Shown one piece after another: positions 37,578 through 46,777 of a stretch of DNA of 64,000 bases. A program made the position numbers and the translations under genes. The stretch spans positions 109,304 to 173,303 of the forward strand of contig JAGREE010000013.1 of the NCBI GenBank assembly GCA_020446675.1. Reading direction: 5' to 3'. Each line of letters begins with the position of its first letter. Positions within the stretch are counted from its first letter, which is position 1. This DNA is from Alphaproteobacteria bacterium. GTDB taxonomy: Bacteria > Pseudomonadota > Alphaproteobacteria > Sphingomonadales > Emcibacteraceae. The notes below the pieces were generated by a model, which ran no database searches, was not told the origin of the DNA, and worked only from the letters and a program-made list of their open reading frames with translations.

Positions 37578-37985
37578 ATGTCAACATATAAACCAGAAGA
37601 AAATATTGAACAAAATCCACGCGTAAAGGCCGTTTTCGATGATATAAGAAAAACCCGCAATTCAGAATTTATCAATAATATGTGGTATTATATCGCCTTT
37701 GATGAAGACTTGCTTGAGACAACATGGGCTGATGTAAAAAGGGTAATGGCGGAGCCGACAGTGCTTGATCCTTTGACAAAGGAAATGCTTTATCTTGCCG
37801 TATCAATTGCAAATTCCTGCGCATACTGTGTTCATTCCCATACGGCTGCGGCCAGGGCAAAGGGAATGACGGATGCACAGCACGGGGAAATTCTTAAAAT
37901 CGTATCACTCGCGGCAAAAACCAATCATATCGCCAACGGTTTACAGATTCCCGTTGATGATGTCTTTGACAAAGACAAAAGTTAA
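37578..37985 (+). CDS. AhpD-like carboxymuconolactone decarboxylase-family protein
   Basis: 135 residues, all-helical CMD fold. The redox motif is SCAYCVHSHTAAA near residue 80, the CxxCxxxH pattern of AhpD-type peroxidase partners, so a thiol-disulfide function is more likely than true decarboxylation. Ribosome site ACAGGA lies 8 bases from the ATG. It is divergent from the phosphate porin and shares its upstream region, including the double Pho box, so phosphate control is possible but unproven. No peroxiredoxin gene is adjacent. Confidence 0.88.
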   Translation: MSTYKPEENIEQNPRVKAVFDDIRKTRNSEFINNMWYYIAFDEDLLETTWADVKRVMAEPTVLDPLTKEMLYLAVSIANSCAYCVHSHTAAARAKGMTDAQHGEILKIVSLAAKTNHIANGLQIPVDDVFDKDKS

Positions 37986-38006
37986 AGTGACTGAAATTCG
38001 CTTATC

Positions 38007-39413
38007 TTAGTGAATTTCCAGTCCTTTTAAGCCTAATCTTAAAACGGCTTCTTCAATTGCCAATAGGGGAATGGTCGCTTTGGCTTTGGTCGGATCATCG
38101 CCAAGACCGGTTACAAAGGCAATTATGCCGTCATTGGTGTTCGGGTCAAACCAAAACTGACCCTGAAGGCCATATGCCGAACCGAGATGACCATAAAGTA
38201 TCCTGCTTTTTTCCGTTAGCCCCCAATCTTTTAAATCAATGATATGGGTAGAGAGGCCATATGTGATCATCATGCCCTTGGCCCTGTCATCATCAATGGC
38301 TGCTTCACCGCCGGTATGGCCGTTTTTAAGGGTATCATCATACTGCCAGACAGGGGTCATCATTTTATCAAGAGCAGATTTGGGGATTATCTGTTTTCCG
38401 TTATGTTTGCCGCCATTTAAAATCATCTGCATAATGACGGCAAGATCACTTGCGGAAACCCTTAAGCCGCCTTGCGGTGAAAAGAGGGTTGGGTTTTTTC
38501 CTATCTGATAGCTATCAAGTTCACTGAAATCCGGGGTGTCACCACGGGCGACCAGTGGACCGTCGTAATAGCATCTGATCGGATCGCCATCGACCTGTTC
38601 AACCCATGGACTTTTCGGGTCCCATGCTGTTTCATCACGACCACGCCGGTATAAAGTGGCCAGCTTGGCAAAACCGTTTTCATAGAGAGTACAGACATTA
38701 AAGCTTGCGTCCAGTCCGAGCGGGTCCAGCAAACGTTCTTTTACAAAAAGATCCATGCGCGTTCCTGAAACATTTTCCGCTATGCCAGAAATAATGCCGA
38801 AGTTTAAATTGGAATATGTAAAAAAGTCGCCGGGTCCCTGATTTTCCCCGTTTGCGAAATGGGCGCCATTTTCATAATGGTCCGCGCTTTTTTCAGATGT
38901 TCCGGGAATGAAGAAATCCTTAAAATTCTGATCAATTCCCATATAATAATAGCTGCCATCGCGGATAGAGGAAATATGGGCCAAGACCTGTCTGGCCGTA
39001 ATGGGTCGATCCGGAAAATTGGGATTTCTGAGGGTAAACCCGAGATAATCTGAAATATCAGCATCCAGATTGACTTTTCCTTCCTCAACCAGGGTCATAA
39101 AAGCAAGGGTCAGCATAAATTTTGAAATCGACGCAATGCGAACCTTGTAATTGATGGTAAGGGGCACATTGGCACCGTCAACATATCGGGCCATGCCTTC
39201 GGCATCCTCGAAAATAATCTTGCCATTTTTTATCAGGATCATTTCCAGTCCGGCAATTTCCGTAGGAGCCTTGTTTTTATCAAAAGTCAGATCATGAAGT
39301 TCCTTTTTCAGATCAAAACGCTCCACTGCTGCATTCCCGGTATTTTTTTCACCACCACAACCTGCGGATAATAAAATAAAACCGCTTAAGGCAATTATTT
39401 TTAAGAATTTCAT
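38007..39413 (-). CDS. lipoprotein serine hydrolase, class C beta-lactamase fold
   Basis: 468 residues. Lipobox LSAGC puts the enzyme on a membrane facing the periplasm. Active-site motifs of the beta-lactamase/DD-peptidase/esterase family are all there: SISK (SxxK) near residue 98, YSN near 200, and HLG late in the sequence. The spacing and size fit Pfam Beta-lactamase esterase-type proteins (EstB-like) rather than true AmpC. It follows the GGCT-like gene with a 4-base overlap. Substrate unknown. Confidence 0.88.
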   Translation of the reverse strand: MKFLKIIALSGFILLSAGCGGEKNTGNAAVERFDLKKELHDLTFDKNKAPTEIAGLEMILIKNGKIIFEDAEGMARYVDGANVPLTINYKVRIASISKFMLTLAFMTLVEEGKVNLDADISDYLGFTLRNPNFPDRPITARQVLAHISSIRDGSYYYMGIDQNFKDFFIPGTSEKSADHYENGAHFANGENQGPGDFFTYSNLNFGIISGIAENVSGTRMDLFVKERLLDPLGLDASFNVCTLYENGFAKLATLYRRGRDETAWDPKSPWVEQVDGDPIRCYYDGPLVARGDTPDFSELDSYQIGKNPTLFSPQGGLRVSASDLAVIMQMILNGGKHNGKQIIPKSALDKMMTPVWQYDDTLKNGHTGGEAAIDDDRAKGMMITYGLSTHIIDLKDWGLTEKSRILYGHLGSAYGLQGQFWFDPNTNDGIIAFVTGLGDDPTKAKATIPLLAIEEAVLRLGLKGLEIH

Positions 39414-39868
39414 TTTTCTTCATTCCCCTTATTTTCTATGGCCGAAATCATAACGCTAATATGGTTGCAATAAAATGGGGGAATATTCATTTTTTTGCAA
39501 ATAGTTAGAAGTTTCTTTGCATAGTCGGCATTTTTGGGTGGCAAAAGCGGATATCCATCCGGAAGAATATAGCTAACGGCATTAAGTTTATCGCCTTTTT
39601 CAGTGTAGCATACAATTTGATGGGGTTTGTAATCAGCAACGGATGGTGGGGCATAAAGTTTTTTTAGCTCCTGCTCGTTTAGACCCATTACTATCCCCCA
39701 TACCTGTTCTCCCGGTGTGGGCAGCATGGTTGCCCGCTCACCAAGCCTCAATTCATAATGATCAAGTCTGGCGACGATTGGTTTATCTGGAGTAAGACCC
39801 TGTTTACGAAGTAAATCCGGGTCCATAAACAAACCATAGAAAAAGACCTTTACTGGTGGCATCGGCAT
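39410..39868 (-). CDS. gamma-glutamylcyclotransferase-like (GGCT/AIG2 fold) protein
   Basis: 152 residues. The N-terminal VFFYGLFMDPDLL corresponds to the YGSNM/L substrate-binding loop of the GGCT/AIG2 fold, and EQVWGIVMGLNEQELKKL matches the strand-helix that follows. The usual catalytic Glu is not obvious to me, so activity is uncertain. GAGG or GAGAAG stands upstream of the ATG. It is translationally coupled to the lipoprotein hydrolase (4-base overlap). Confidence 0.75.
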   Translation of the reverse strand: MPMPPVKVFFYGLFMDPDLLRKQGLTPDKPIVARLDHYELRLGERATMLPTPGEQVWGIVMGLNEQELKKLYAPPSVADYKPHQIVCYTEKGDKLNAVSYILPDGYPLLPPKNADYAKKLLTICKKMNIPPFYCNHISVMISAIENKGNEEK

Positions 39869-39933
39869 TGCTTCTCATCCTCAGAAATGAAGAATTCAAA
39901 TTATGCCAGATGATAAAAGAAATAGGAAAGGAA

Positions 39934-41142
39934 TTAAAGTACGGGAAGTGGGGAATTGGTGGCTGATGGTTCACTTATAGCTTCAAGTTGTTCGCCATCA
40001 GGAATTTCAACAGTAAATGTTGTGCCTTTGCCATATGTGCTGACCACCGAAATTGTTCCGCCCATAAATTCAACAAATGTTTTAACAAGGGCAAGGCCCA
40101 GCCCGGTTCCCTGATGCTCTCTGGTGTGACTGTCATCGACTTGTGAAAATCGTTCAAAAACGCTATCGAGGGCGTTTTCCTTTATGCCGATGCCGGTATC
40201 AATCACTTCAATAATTGCCCAAAGTCTATTTTTGCGCATTTCCTGTCTGACAACAATCGTAATTGTTCCGCCTTTGGTAAATTTGGCAGCGTTATTAATC
40301 AGGTTCATCAGGATTTGTTTGGTGATTTTCGGATCAAGATTCATGACCTTAAGATCCTTGGCAAAATTCAGCACCAGTAGGTTATTCTGTTCCTTGACCA
40401 GCGTTTCTGAAAGCTGGCAGGCGGTTTTAACCAGTGGCGGAATGTCAATGGGCCAGATGTTGAGTTCCATTTTTCCGGCTTCCACTTTTGAAATATCAAG
40501 AACTTCATTGATAAGTGCGAGCAGATGCTGACCAGAAGCATGGATGATATTGATATCTTCCTGAATTTCTTCGGGTTTCAGTTCTTTAAGTCTGTGATTT
40601 AAGATCAGTTCGCTAAATCCGATAATTGCATTGAGCGGCGTTCTAAGCTCATGACTCATATTGGCCAGAAACTGGGTTTTAGCCTGGTTTGCCTCATTCG
40701 CTTTTTTCAGGGCTTTTTCAAGTTCAATCTGATGGGAAAAATGTTCACCCATATCACGAAAGACAGCAACATGGACCCATCCGCCTTCTTCTTCCCAGCC
40801 GGTAAGGGATAGTTCAAGTGGTGTGGTTTTGCCGTTTTTATTTTTTGCATCAAATATCAGGGTAGGGGGGTCAGATTCATCGGCGGCTGTTTTTTTAAAA
40901 AGCTTACGGCTGGACGGGTATTTATTATCAATAGGAATAAGGTTCTCAAGTTGCTTTCCCAATGCCTCTTTTTCGCTGAAGCCAAGAATTTGTTCACAAC
41001 TCGGGCTCCAGAACGTAATAGTACCGCAATCATCATACATACAAATGCCCTCCGACACTGTATTGACAATGTTTTTTAACCTTTCCGTTGCTTGAATTGC
41101 CTGTTGTTGAGCTTTTTCAAGTTCCATTCGGGCAGTTTCCAT
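39934..41142 (-). CDS. soluble PAS-domain sensor histidine kinase
   Basis: 402 residues without TM segments. A short coiled N-terminus (residues 1-22), a PAS domain (about 20-140, ISEGICMYDDCGTITFWSPSC and GTITF-type strands), a coiled linker, HisKA with the phospho-His in ANMSHELRTPLNAIIGFSEL near residue 165, then HATPase with N-box LMNLINNAAKFTKGG, G1 DTGIGIKE and G2 GTGLGLALVKTF. No receiver or response-regulator gene is adjacent, so the partner is elsewhere. CAGGA five bases before the ATG supports the start. Confidence 0.92.
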   Translation of the reverse strand: METARMELEKAQQQAIQATERLKNIVNTVSEGICMYDDCGTITFWSPSCEQILGFSEKEALGKQLENLIPIDNKYPSSRKLFKKTAADESDPPTLIFDAKNKNGKTTPLELSLTGWEEEGGWVHVAVFRDMGEHFSHQIELEKALKKANEANQAKTQFLANMSHELRTPLNAIIGFSELILNHRLKELKPEEIQEDINIIHASGQHLLALINEVLDISKVEAGKMELNIWPIDIPPLVKTACQLSETLVKEQNNLLVLNFAKDLKVMNLDPKITKQILMNLINNAAKFTKGGTITIVVRQEMRKNRLWAIIEVIDTGIGIKENALDSVFERFSQVDDSHTREHQGTGLGLALVKTFVEFMGGTISVVSTYGKGTTFTVEIPDGEQLEAISEPSATNSPLPVL

Positions 41143-41287
41143 GAAAATCCTGACACTTTCAAATTTGATGAATGATTTTATGAGTATAACCTTAAACTTC
41201 AGTTAATTGGATATCTAAAATTTACTTGCAATTAAATAAATGACTGGTTATTTATTTAATATTATCTAACTAACTGTCTGGCTGAAT

Positions 41288-41947
41288 ATGATTGAAGCAA
41301 TTGAAGCAGTACCAAAGTGGCGCAGAAGGCCGGAAAAAAGACCGGATGATATTCTTGATGGTGCCCTGATTGAATTTCGCGAACGCGGATTTGCTGCTGC
41401 CCGGATAGAGGATATTGCAAAACATGCGGGTCTATCAAAAGGGTCGGTCTATCTATATTTCTCAAGCAAGGAAGAAATGCTGAAGGCCCTTATCAGCCGC
41501 ACAATCAAGCCAATTGCCACGGCGCTTAAAAATATTTCAGAGCATGTCCCGGATGACTTATCCGGTGAGTCGGCCTCAGATATCCTCAGAAGGATGCTGC
41601 TGATTGTCGGTGAAAATCTTACCAATAAAAAAATCAGTGCTATTCCCCTTCTCATCATTGGCGAAGCGGGCAATTTTCCGGAACATGCTGATTATTACAG
41701 AAGTGAAGTTATAGACGTCACCATGGCAGCGCTGGGCTCGGTTATCAAAAAAGGCATTGCCAGTGGTGAATTTAAAAATGTTGATGTGAATTATGCAATC
41801 AGAACACTGGTCAGCGTGATCATGATGCAGATGGTCTGGAATGGAGTGTTTTTTAGAAAAGGTGAGCCGGATATATCGGTTAAGGAACTGATATCTGTGC
41901 ATCTTGATATTTATTTGAACGGCATACGTCTGCCGCAGGAGGGTTAA
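41288..41947 (+). CDS. TetR-family regulator of the export operon
   Basis: 219 residues. The N-terminal HTH (about 20-65) reads ILDGALIEFRERGFAAARIEDIAKHAGLSKGSVYLYFSSKEEM-like in its parts, diagnostic of TetR. The C-terminal ligand domain is helical. It starts the operon TetR - HlyD - ABC ATPase - ABC permease with a 2-base gap to the next gene, so it probably controls its own transporter, as YbiH/CecR does for YbhGFSR in E. coli. Confidence 0.93.
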   Translation: MIEAIEAVPKWRRRPEKRPDDILDGALIEFRERGFAAARIEDIAKHAGLSKGSVYLYFSSKEEMLKALISRTIKPIATALKNISEHVPDDLSGESASDILRRMLLIVGENLTNKKISAIPLLIIGEAGNFPEHADYYRSEVIDVTMAALGSVIKKGIASGEFKNVDVNYAIRTLVSVIMMQMVWNGVFFRKGEPDISVKELISVHLDIYLNGIRLPQEG

Positions 41948-41949
41948 AT

Positions 41950-42891
41950 ATGCGTAACATGGTGATATTCTGTCTCGGGCTGATGCTGGCTTCCTGTAGT
42001 AATGGTGATGACAGCGGAGCATTGCAGGGCTATGTGGAAGGGCGGCAATTAAACCTTGCGCCACGCTCGGCAGGGATTCTTACCGCCCTTGAAGTCAGGG
42101 AAGGGGACGAAGTTGCCGCAGGGGACCTGCTTTTTTCCGTTGATAGTGAACGCGCCCAAGCCCAGCTTGATGAAGCAAAAGCGGCAAGTGCCGCCGCAGA
42201 AGCACAGCTGATGAATTTGCGTAAAGGCGGGCGCCCGGAAGAAATCCGCGCCGCTGAAGAAACGTTAAAAGAGGCCCGGGCCTCCTATACTCTGGCGGAG
42301 CAGACATTTAGCCGAACAAAAAATCTGGTTGATCGTGGTGTGCTTTCGGTTGCCCGTCTTGATCAGGATCAGGCAACCCTTGACGCCACCCGCGCCCGGG
42401 TGACTGAAGCGCAATCAAGGCTGGATATCATTCAGCTTCCGGCAAGGTCCGATGTAATAGAAGCGGCAGAACGGGATGTCGAAGCAAAAAAAACAGCCAT
42501 CACCCGCGCTGAAACCGAACTTCGTGACCGCAGCATATTTGCGCCAGTCACAGGCCGGATTGAAACGGTTTATCGCCGGGTCGGTGAAATTGCCGGACCG
42601 ACGGCACCTGTTCTTGCATTGCTGCCACCGGATCAGAAACGGATACGCTTTTTTGTGAAAGAAGGCGAGCTTGGTACCGTGAGTATGGGCCAGCAGGTCA
42701 TGTTAAACTGTGACGGCTGTGATGGGGGACTGACAGGGGAAATCATTTATATTTCTGACAGTGCGGAATTTACGCCGCCCGTTATTTTTTCTGAAAAGGA
42801 AAGAAAAAAGCTTGTCTATCTGGTTGAGGCAGTCCCCGCGTCCCCGGAAAATTTTCATAACGGACAACCCGTGGAAGTGACTTTAAAATGA
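41950..42891 (+). CDS. HlyD/YbhG-type membrane fusion lipoprotein
   Basis: 313 residues. The N-terminus carries a lipobox (LMLASC), so the adaptor is lipid-anchored. A lipoyl half-motif (GRQLNLAPRSAGILTALEVREGD in parts) is followed by a long coiled-coil hairpin (about residues 75-195, with many Ala/Glu/Arg heptads), the second lipoyl half IFAPVTGRIETVYRRVGE and a beta-barrel domain. It links the downstream ABC exporter to the outer membrane. The stop overlaps the ATPase start by 4 bases. Confidence 0.92.
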   Translation: MRNMVIFCLGLMLASCSNGDDSGALQGYVEGRQLNLAPRSAGILTALEVREGDEVAAGDLLFSVDSERAQAQLDEAKAASAAAEAQLMNLRKGGRPEEIRAAEETLKEARASYTLAEQTFSRTKNLVDRGVLSVARLDQDQATLDATRARVTEAQSRLDIIQLPARSDVIEAAERDVEAKKTAITRAETELRDRSIFAPVTGRIETVYRRVGEIAGPTAPVLALLPPDQKRIRFFVKEGELGTVSMGQQVMLNCDGCDGGLTGEIIYISDSAEFTPPVIFSEKERKKLVYLVEAVPASPENFHNGQPVEVTLK

Positions 42892-43817
42892 CAAATGTTG
42901 AAACGGTCATTGATGTTAAGGGACTGACCAAGGTTTACGGCGATAAAACCGTGGTCGATCATTTTGATCTTAAAGTGCCACGCGGGGCGGTTTACGGCTT
43001 TCTGGGGCCAAACGGGTCCGGCAAAACCACAACGATCCGGATGGTTTGCGGGCTATTGGTGCCCAACGATGGCGCGGGCACCTGTCTCGGGTTTGATGTT
43101 ATTAAAGAGTCCGCTGAAATTAAAAAGCGGGTTGGCTATATGACCCAGAAATTTTCGCTATGGGAAGATCTGACCATCCGTGAAAATCTTGAATTTGTTG
43201 CCCGCATGTATCAAATGGATAACCGGAACGAACGGGTTGATGAAACACTTAAGGATCTTGGCCTTTTTGCGCGGGCCAATCAGCTGGCCGGATCGCTGTC
43301 CGGCGGCTGGAAACAGCGGTTGGCCCTTGCCGCCTGCATGATGCATGAACCGGAACTTTTGCTGCTTGATGAACCGACCGCCGGGGTGGACCCGAAAGCC
43401 CGCCGCGAGTTCTGGGACACGATCCATGATGTGGCTGATCGCGGGGTGACGATACTGGTGTCCACCCATTATATGGATGAGGCGATCCAGTGTGATTATA
43501 TCGCCTATATCGCTTACGGCAAAAAACTGATTGATGCTCCGTCCCATGAACTGGTGGACCGTGTCGGGCTCCATACCTGGCGGGTGGAGGGTAAAGGGCT
43601 ATCAGCGCTTTCCAAAAAGCTGACCGGGGCCAAAGGCGTTGAAAATGTTGCCCGCTTTGGTACCGCCCTTCATATAAGCGGCATGGACGCGGACGCGCTC
43701 AGACAGGCAATCAGCCCCTATTTAAATGATGAGACCCTTTCCTGGCAGGAAAAAAAGCCCGGTCTTGAAGAAGTGTTCATTCACCTGATGACCGGGTCGG
43801 AGGATAATTTCAAATGA
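42888..43817 (+). CDS. ABC exporter ATP-binding protein
   Basis: 309 residues, single nucleotide-binding domain of the CcmA/DRA type. Walker A GPNGSGKTTTIRMVCG near residue 40, signature LSGGWKQRLALA near 138, Walker B LLLLDEPTAGVDPKARR and H-loop STHYMDEA. The last 75 residues form the usual C-terminal accessory domain. E. coli YbhF is a fusion of two such domains; here there is one. Overlaps both neighbours by 4 bases. Confidence 0.94.
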   Translation: MTNVETVIDVKGLTKVYGDKTVVDHFDLKVPRGAVYGFLGPNGSGKTTTIRMVCGLLVPNDGAGTCLGFDVIKESAEIKKRVGYMTQKFSLWEDLTIRENLEFVARMYQMDNRNERVDETLKDLGLFARANQLAGSLSGGWKQRLALAACMMHEPELLLLDEPTAGVDPKARREFWDTIHDVADRGVTILVSTHYMDEAIQCDYIAYIAYGKKLIDAPSHELVDRVGLHTWRVEGKGLSALSKKLTGAKGVENVARFGTALHISGMDADALRQAISPYLNDETLSWQEKKPGLEEVFIHLMTGSEDNFK

Positions 43818-44947
43818 GCGTTTTATCCTACGCCCGCGTTAAAGCGGTCCTTTTAAAAGAATTTGTCCAGATGCGCCGTGACCGCATGACCTTTGCCATG
43901 ATGATCGGGGTGCCGATCATGCAGCTAATCCTGTTTGGTTTTGCTATCAATTCAGACCCGCGTCATTTGCCGACGGCGCTTATCGACCGGGATCAGTCGG
44001 CCATGTCACGCTCCATCATCAAGGCGGCGGAAAATTCAACTTTCATGAATATCACCGAGCACCCCAAAACGGATGAGGACGCCGAAAACCTGATCCGCGA
44101 AGGCAAGGTCAATTTTATCCTGATGATCCCCGAAAATTTCGCCCGCGATCTGGTGCGCGGGGAACGGCCACAGGTTTTATTGGTGGCGGACGCGACCGAT
44201 CCGTCGGCATCATCCGGCGCGGTCAATTCCATGCGGGAAATTGTCAGCCTCGGTTTAAGGCGGGACCTGCAGGGGGCGCTTTCCGATCTTGCCGATAAGC
44301 CACCGGCCGTTGATGTGGTGCTGCATAAACGTTATAACCCGGCCGGGATCACGCAATATAATATTATTCCCGGGCTGCTCGGCATTATCATTGCCATGAC
44401 CATGACCATGATCACGGCGGTGGCTATCACCCGCGAAAAAGAGCGCGGCACCATGGAAAATCTGTTGGCGATGCCGATTAAACCGATGGAAATGATGATC
44501 GGCAAGGTTGCCCCTTATGTGATTATCGGTTATATCCAGACGCTTATTGTTTTGCTCGCCTCAGAATTCATTTTTGATATTCCCATGAGCGGCAATTTCA
44601 GCACGCTTTTTATGGCCGTGACCCTTTATATCATCGTCAATCTGATGATCGGGTTTTTCTTTTCCTCCGTTGCCGAAACCCAGATGCAGGCGCTGCAGAT
44701 GACCTTTTTTATGTTGCTGCCGCAAATACTCCTGTCCGGTTTTTTGTTTCCGTTTCTCGGTATGCCGCGCTGGGCGCAGATGATCGGTCAGTGCCTGCCC
44801 GCGACCCATTTCATGCGGCTGATGCGCGGGATTATGCTTAAAGGCGCGGGTAGCGCTGATCTTTTTGCCTCCTTCTGGCCGCTGCTGGTCATTATGGTGG
44901 TGGTCGGTATCTTCGCCATGCTGCGTTATAAACAGACACTGGATTAA
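43814..44947 (+). CDS. ABC-2 exporter permease (YbhS/YbhR-like)
   Basis: 377 residues. TM1 (MTFAMMIGVPIMQLILFGFA) precedes a large extracytoplasmic domain (about residues 45-170), then five TM helices; ITREKERGTMENLLAMPIKP is the conserved coupling region of ABC-2 drug exporters. Only one permease gene is present, so it should act as a homodimer. Part of the TetR-HlyD-ABC operon, probably for xenobiotic export. This region looks GC-richer by eye than the flanks. Confidence 0.93.
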   Translation: MSVLSYARVKAVLLKEFVQMRRDRMTFAMMIGVPIMQLILFGFAINSDPRHLPTALIDRDQSAMSRSIIKAAENSTFMNITEHPKTDEDAENLIREGKVNFILMIPENFARDLVRGERPQVLLVADATDPSASSGAVNSMREIVSLGLRRDLQGALSDLADKPPAVDVVLHKRYNPAGITQYNIIPGLLGIIIAMTMTMITAVAITREKERGTMENLLAMPIKPMEMMIGKVAPYVIIGYIQTLIVLLASEFIFDIPMSGNFSTLFMAVTLYIIVNLMIGFFFSSVAETQMQALQMTFFMLLPQILLSGFLFPFLGMPRWAQMIGQCLPATHFMRLMRGIMLKGAGSADLFASFWPLLVIMVVVGIFAMLRYKQTLD

Positions 44948-44998
44948 GGCTTGAAAGCCTGTTAAGTTATTCGAAAAATTAAATAAAAGGGTATAACA

Positions 44999-45670
44999 AT
45001 GATTGATCTTTATACGGCCAGAACGCCGAACGGCTTTAAAATTACGGTGATGCTTGAGGAACTGGGCGTTCCATACACAGTTCACCGCTTAAACCTGATG
45101 GAAAATGAACAAAAGCAGGACTGGTTTTTAAAAATCTGCCCCAATGGCCGCATTCCGGCGATTGTTGACCGGGAAAATGATGATTTCGCCGTGTTTGAAA
45201 GCGGCGCCATCATGATTTACCTAGCCGATAAATATGGAAAATTATTACCGAGCGAGACCAAAGCGCGCAGCCGGGTGATCCAGTGGCTGATGTTTCAGAT
45301 GGGTGGCATTGGGCCGATGATGGGGCAGGCCAATGTATTTTACCGCTATTTCCCGGAAAAATATCAGCCGGCCATTGACCGTTACCAAAACGAAAGCCGG
45401 CGGCTCTTTGAAGTGATTGACACTCATTTAAAGGACCGGAAATGGCTGGGCGATGATTATTCGATCGCCGATATTGCCAACTGGTGCTGGATCAGAAGCT
45501 ATGAATGGGGCGGCATGTCGGTTGACGGGCTTGATAACCTTAAGCGCTGGATGGATGAAATCAATGCGCGCCCCGCCTGCCAGCGCGGTGTAAACATCCC
45601 GCCGGAGGAAGAAAAACCGGTTGACGACGACGAACGCGCCAAACAGATATTTAAAATGGTGCAGAAATAA
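44999..45670 (+). CDS. glutathione S-transferase, YfcG/Nu-class-like
   Basis: 223 residues. The thioredoxin-like domain begins [19 protein letters not shown], the Thr-Pro-Asn motif of YfcG-type disulfide-bond reductases, with [11 protein letters not shown] and [15 protein letters not shown] for glutathione binding. The helical domain follows, with [20 protein letters not shown] lies seven bases before the ATG. The leader contains AAAGCCTGTTAAGTT (44954-44968), a 15-mer that recurs three times downstream. The last ~35 codons of this gene are the source of the tail repeated at 46311 and 46957. Confidence 0.93.
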   Translation: MIDLYTARTPNGFKITVMLEELGVPYTVHRLNLMENEQKQDWFLKICPNGRIPAIVDRENDDFAVFESGAIMIYLADKYGKLLPSETKARSRVIQWLMFQMGGIGPMMGQANVFYRYFPEKYQPAIDRYQNESRRLFEVIDTHLKDRKWLGDDYSIADIANWCWIRSYEWGGMSVDGLDNLKRWMDEINARPACQRGVNIPPEEEKPVDDDERAKQIFKMVQK

Positions 45671-46310
45671 AGCGGGAGAGAGGAAGAAATCAATTTACTC
45701 TGAACCCAATGATTACTTCTTTGATTCTTTAGAATCCTTTGACCTATTTAAAGTTTCCCCATTCTCACCATTAAAAAACTTAAACATTTTGCATAGATTT
45801 TTCATACTCATCATTAATCCCACTACAGCTCCAAACAGAATTATTTTGCCAAGAAGTTTTAATGTAAAATAATTGCTTTCCCCATATAAAAAGTTCATTA
45901 GAAAATACGTTAAACTTCCAAGAACGATTGCTGGGACAATCAAAGCAAACATCGGAATAAGGCATAGAAAGAGTAAATACAGTTTTACTTTTACTGATAT
46001 TTTTAAGGCTTTGCCCTTTTGACCTCCAGAGGGTAAATTGGTATTTTTAGCATTCATTAGTCGCCACATCACATGTTTTTACTACTCTAATTTATGTTGT
46101 AGATTTTTCCAAAATCATATGGGTCAGAGTAATTTGATTTTTCATGAATTCCCTCAATTTGATTTTTTGAATATTTACTTCTTAAACTATAGATGGTTTT
46201 TATTATTTGTCCAAGGTGGTGTTGGCCTTAATTTTCACCATTAAATCATTTGGATTGCATTTTAAAGCCTGTTAAGTTTAACCGGATAATAAAAAATTCG
46301 GGAGGATGTC
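45555..46310 (+). repeat. array unit 1: GST tail (in place) + variable middle + leader
   Basis: Unit of 756 bases beginning at ATGAAATC inside the glutathione-transferase gene and ending just before the next ATGAAATC. The tail extends to about 45709. The variable middle holds a minus-strand small membrane ORF. The leader (from GGGTCAGAGTAA at 46121) ends in the 15-mer at 46264-46278 and a GGGAGGA ribosome site. Just before the leader, bases 46103-46132 could encode a relic C-terminus ending in GSE-stop, like that of the ORF in unit 2. Confidence 0.8.
45713..46072 (-). CDS. small membrane protein in array unit 1, unknown
   Basis: 119 residues if it starts at the first possible codon (GTG at 46070-46072); MNAKNT five codons later is an alternative. 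A basic N-terminus, two hydrophobic segments (LYLLFLCLIPMFALIVPAIVLGS and the LGKIILFGAVVGLMMS region) and a highly charged Ser/Lys/Asn-rich C-terminus. No clear ribosome site. It is not similar to the other two ORFs of the array. I do not recognise the family and cannot exclude a chance ORF. Confidence 0.5.
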   Translation of the reverse strand: MMWRLMNAKNTNLPSGGQKGKALKISVKVKLYLLFLCLIPMFALIVPAIVLGSLTYFLMNFLYGESNYFTLKLLGKIILFGAVVGLMMSMKNLCKMFKFFNGENGETLNRSKDSKESKK

Positions 46311-46318
46311 ATGAAATC
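46121..46318 (+). repeat. leader repeat, copy 1
   Basis: About 198 bases, homologous to 46766-46964 and 47418-47615. Shared blocks are GGGTCAGAGTAA at the left edge, ATTTGTCCAAGG, CACCATTAAAT, AAAGCCTGTTAAGTT, GGATAATAAAAAATTCGGG and the final ATGAAATC. Copy 3 is the true leader of the serine-hydrolase gene. Confidence 0.88.
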
Positions 46319-46442
46319 AATGAGCGCCCCGCCTGCCAGCGCGGCGTCAATATCCCGCCGGAGGAAGAAAAACCGCTTGACAACGACGAACGCGCCAAAC
46401 AGATATTTAAAATGGTGCAGAAGTAAAGCGGGAGAGGAATAA
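46311..46442 (+). pseudogene. displaced GST tail with a chance 43-codon ORF
   Basis: Copy of the last part of the glutathione-transferase gene. Read from the borrowed serine-hydrolase start codon and its strong GGGAGGA site, it gives a 43-residue basic peptide (MKSMSAPPASAAS, then RRRKKNR) in a frame unrelated to GST. A GCG instead of GTG/TAA difference keeps this frame open here, while the third copy stops after 12 codons. It is probably a by-product, but it is well placed to be translated. Confidence 0.55.
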
Positions 46443-46498
46443 ATCAATTTACACTAACCCCTTTGATTATTAAGAGTTTGTTCATTAGGAAAATAAAA

Positions 46499-46777
46499 AT
46501 GAAGCTAATGATAGTTTTTTTAATAGTAGTAATTACAATCTTGGGTACATATATAGCTTTTAGTAAAGGATATAATAGAAAAATAATCTATTTTGGTTCT
46601 ATTGTGATCATAAATTTGATGGTTCTACTAATAGATTTTATATCAGTAGGCTTTTCTTCTTTTTCAAGATGGGCAATCGGTGCTCATATAATATTAACCT
46701 TTTGGATTTTGATTGGAACTTCAGTTTCTCATATATTTTTTAAATATTTTAGATCAAGATCAAAAGGGTCAGAGTAA
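46499..46777 (+). CDS. small 3-TM membrane protein in array unit 2
   Basis: 92 residues from the ATG at 46499, which has TAGGA ten bases upstream. Three hydrophobic helices: MIVFLIVVITILGTYIAF, IVIINLMVLLIDFISVGF and AHIILTFWILIGTSVSHIFF. It resembles the ORF of unit 3 on the opposite strand: GYN, a D..S/T.GF turn, W..IG.H and the L.I..G(T/S) last helix line up. The stop codon lies in the left edge of the leader repeat, so the gene end and repeat are fused. Unknown family. Confidence 0.65.
   Translation: MKLMIVFLIVVITILGTYIAFSKGYNRKIIYFGSIVIINLMVLLIDFISVGFSSFSRWAIGAHIILTFWILIGTSVSHIFFKYFRSRSKGSE

Noticed and set aside
40184-40531. ORF opposite the PAS histidine kinase
   Set aside because: Lies fully within the HisKA/HATPase coding region on the other strand; composition is that of a reversed coding frame.
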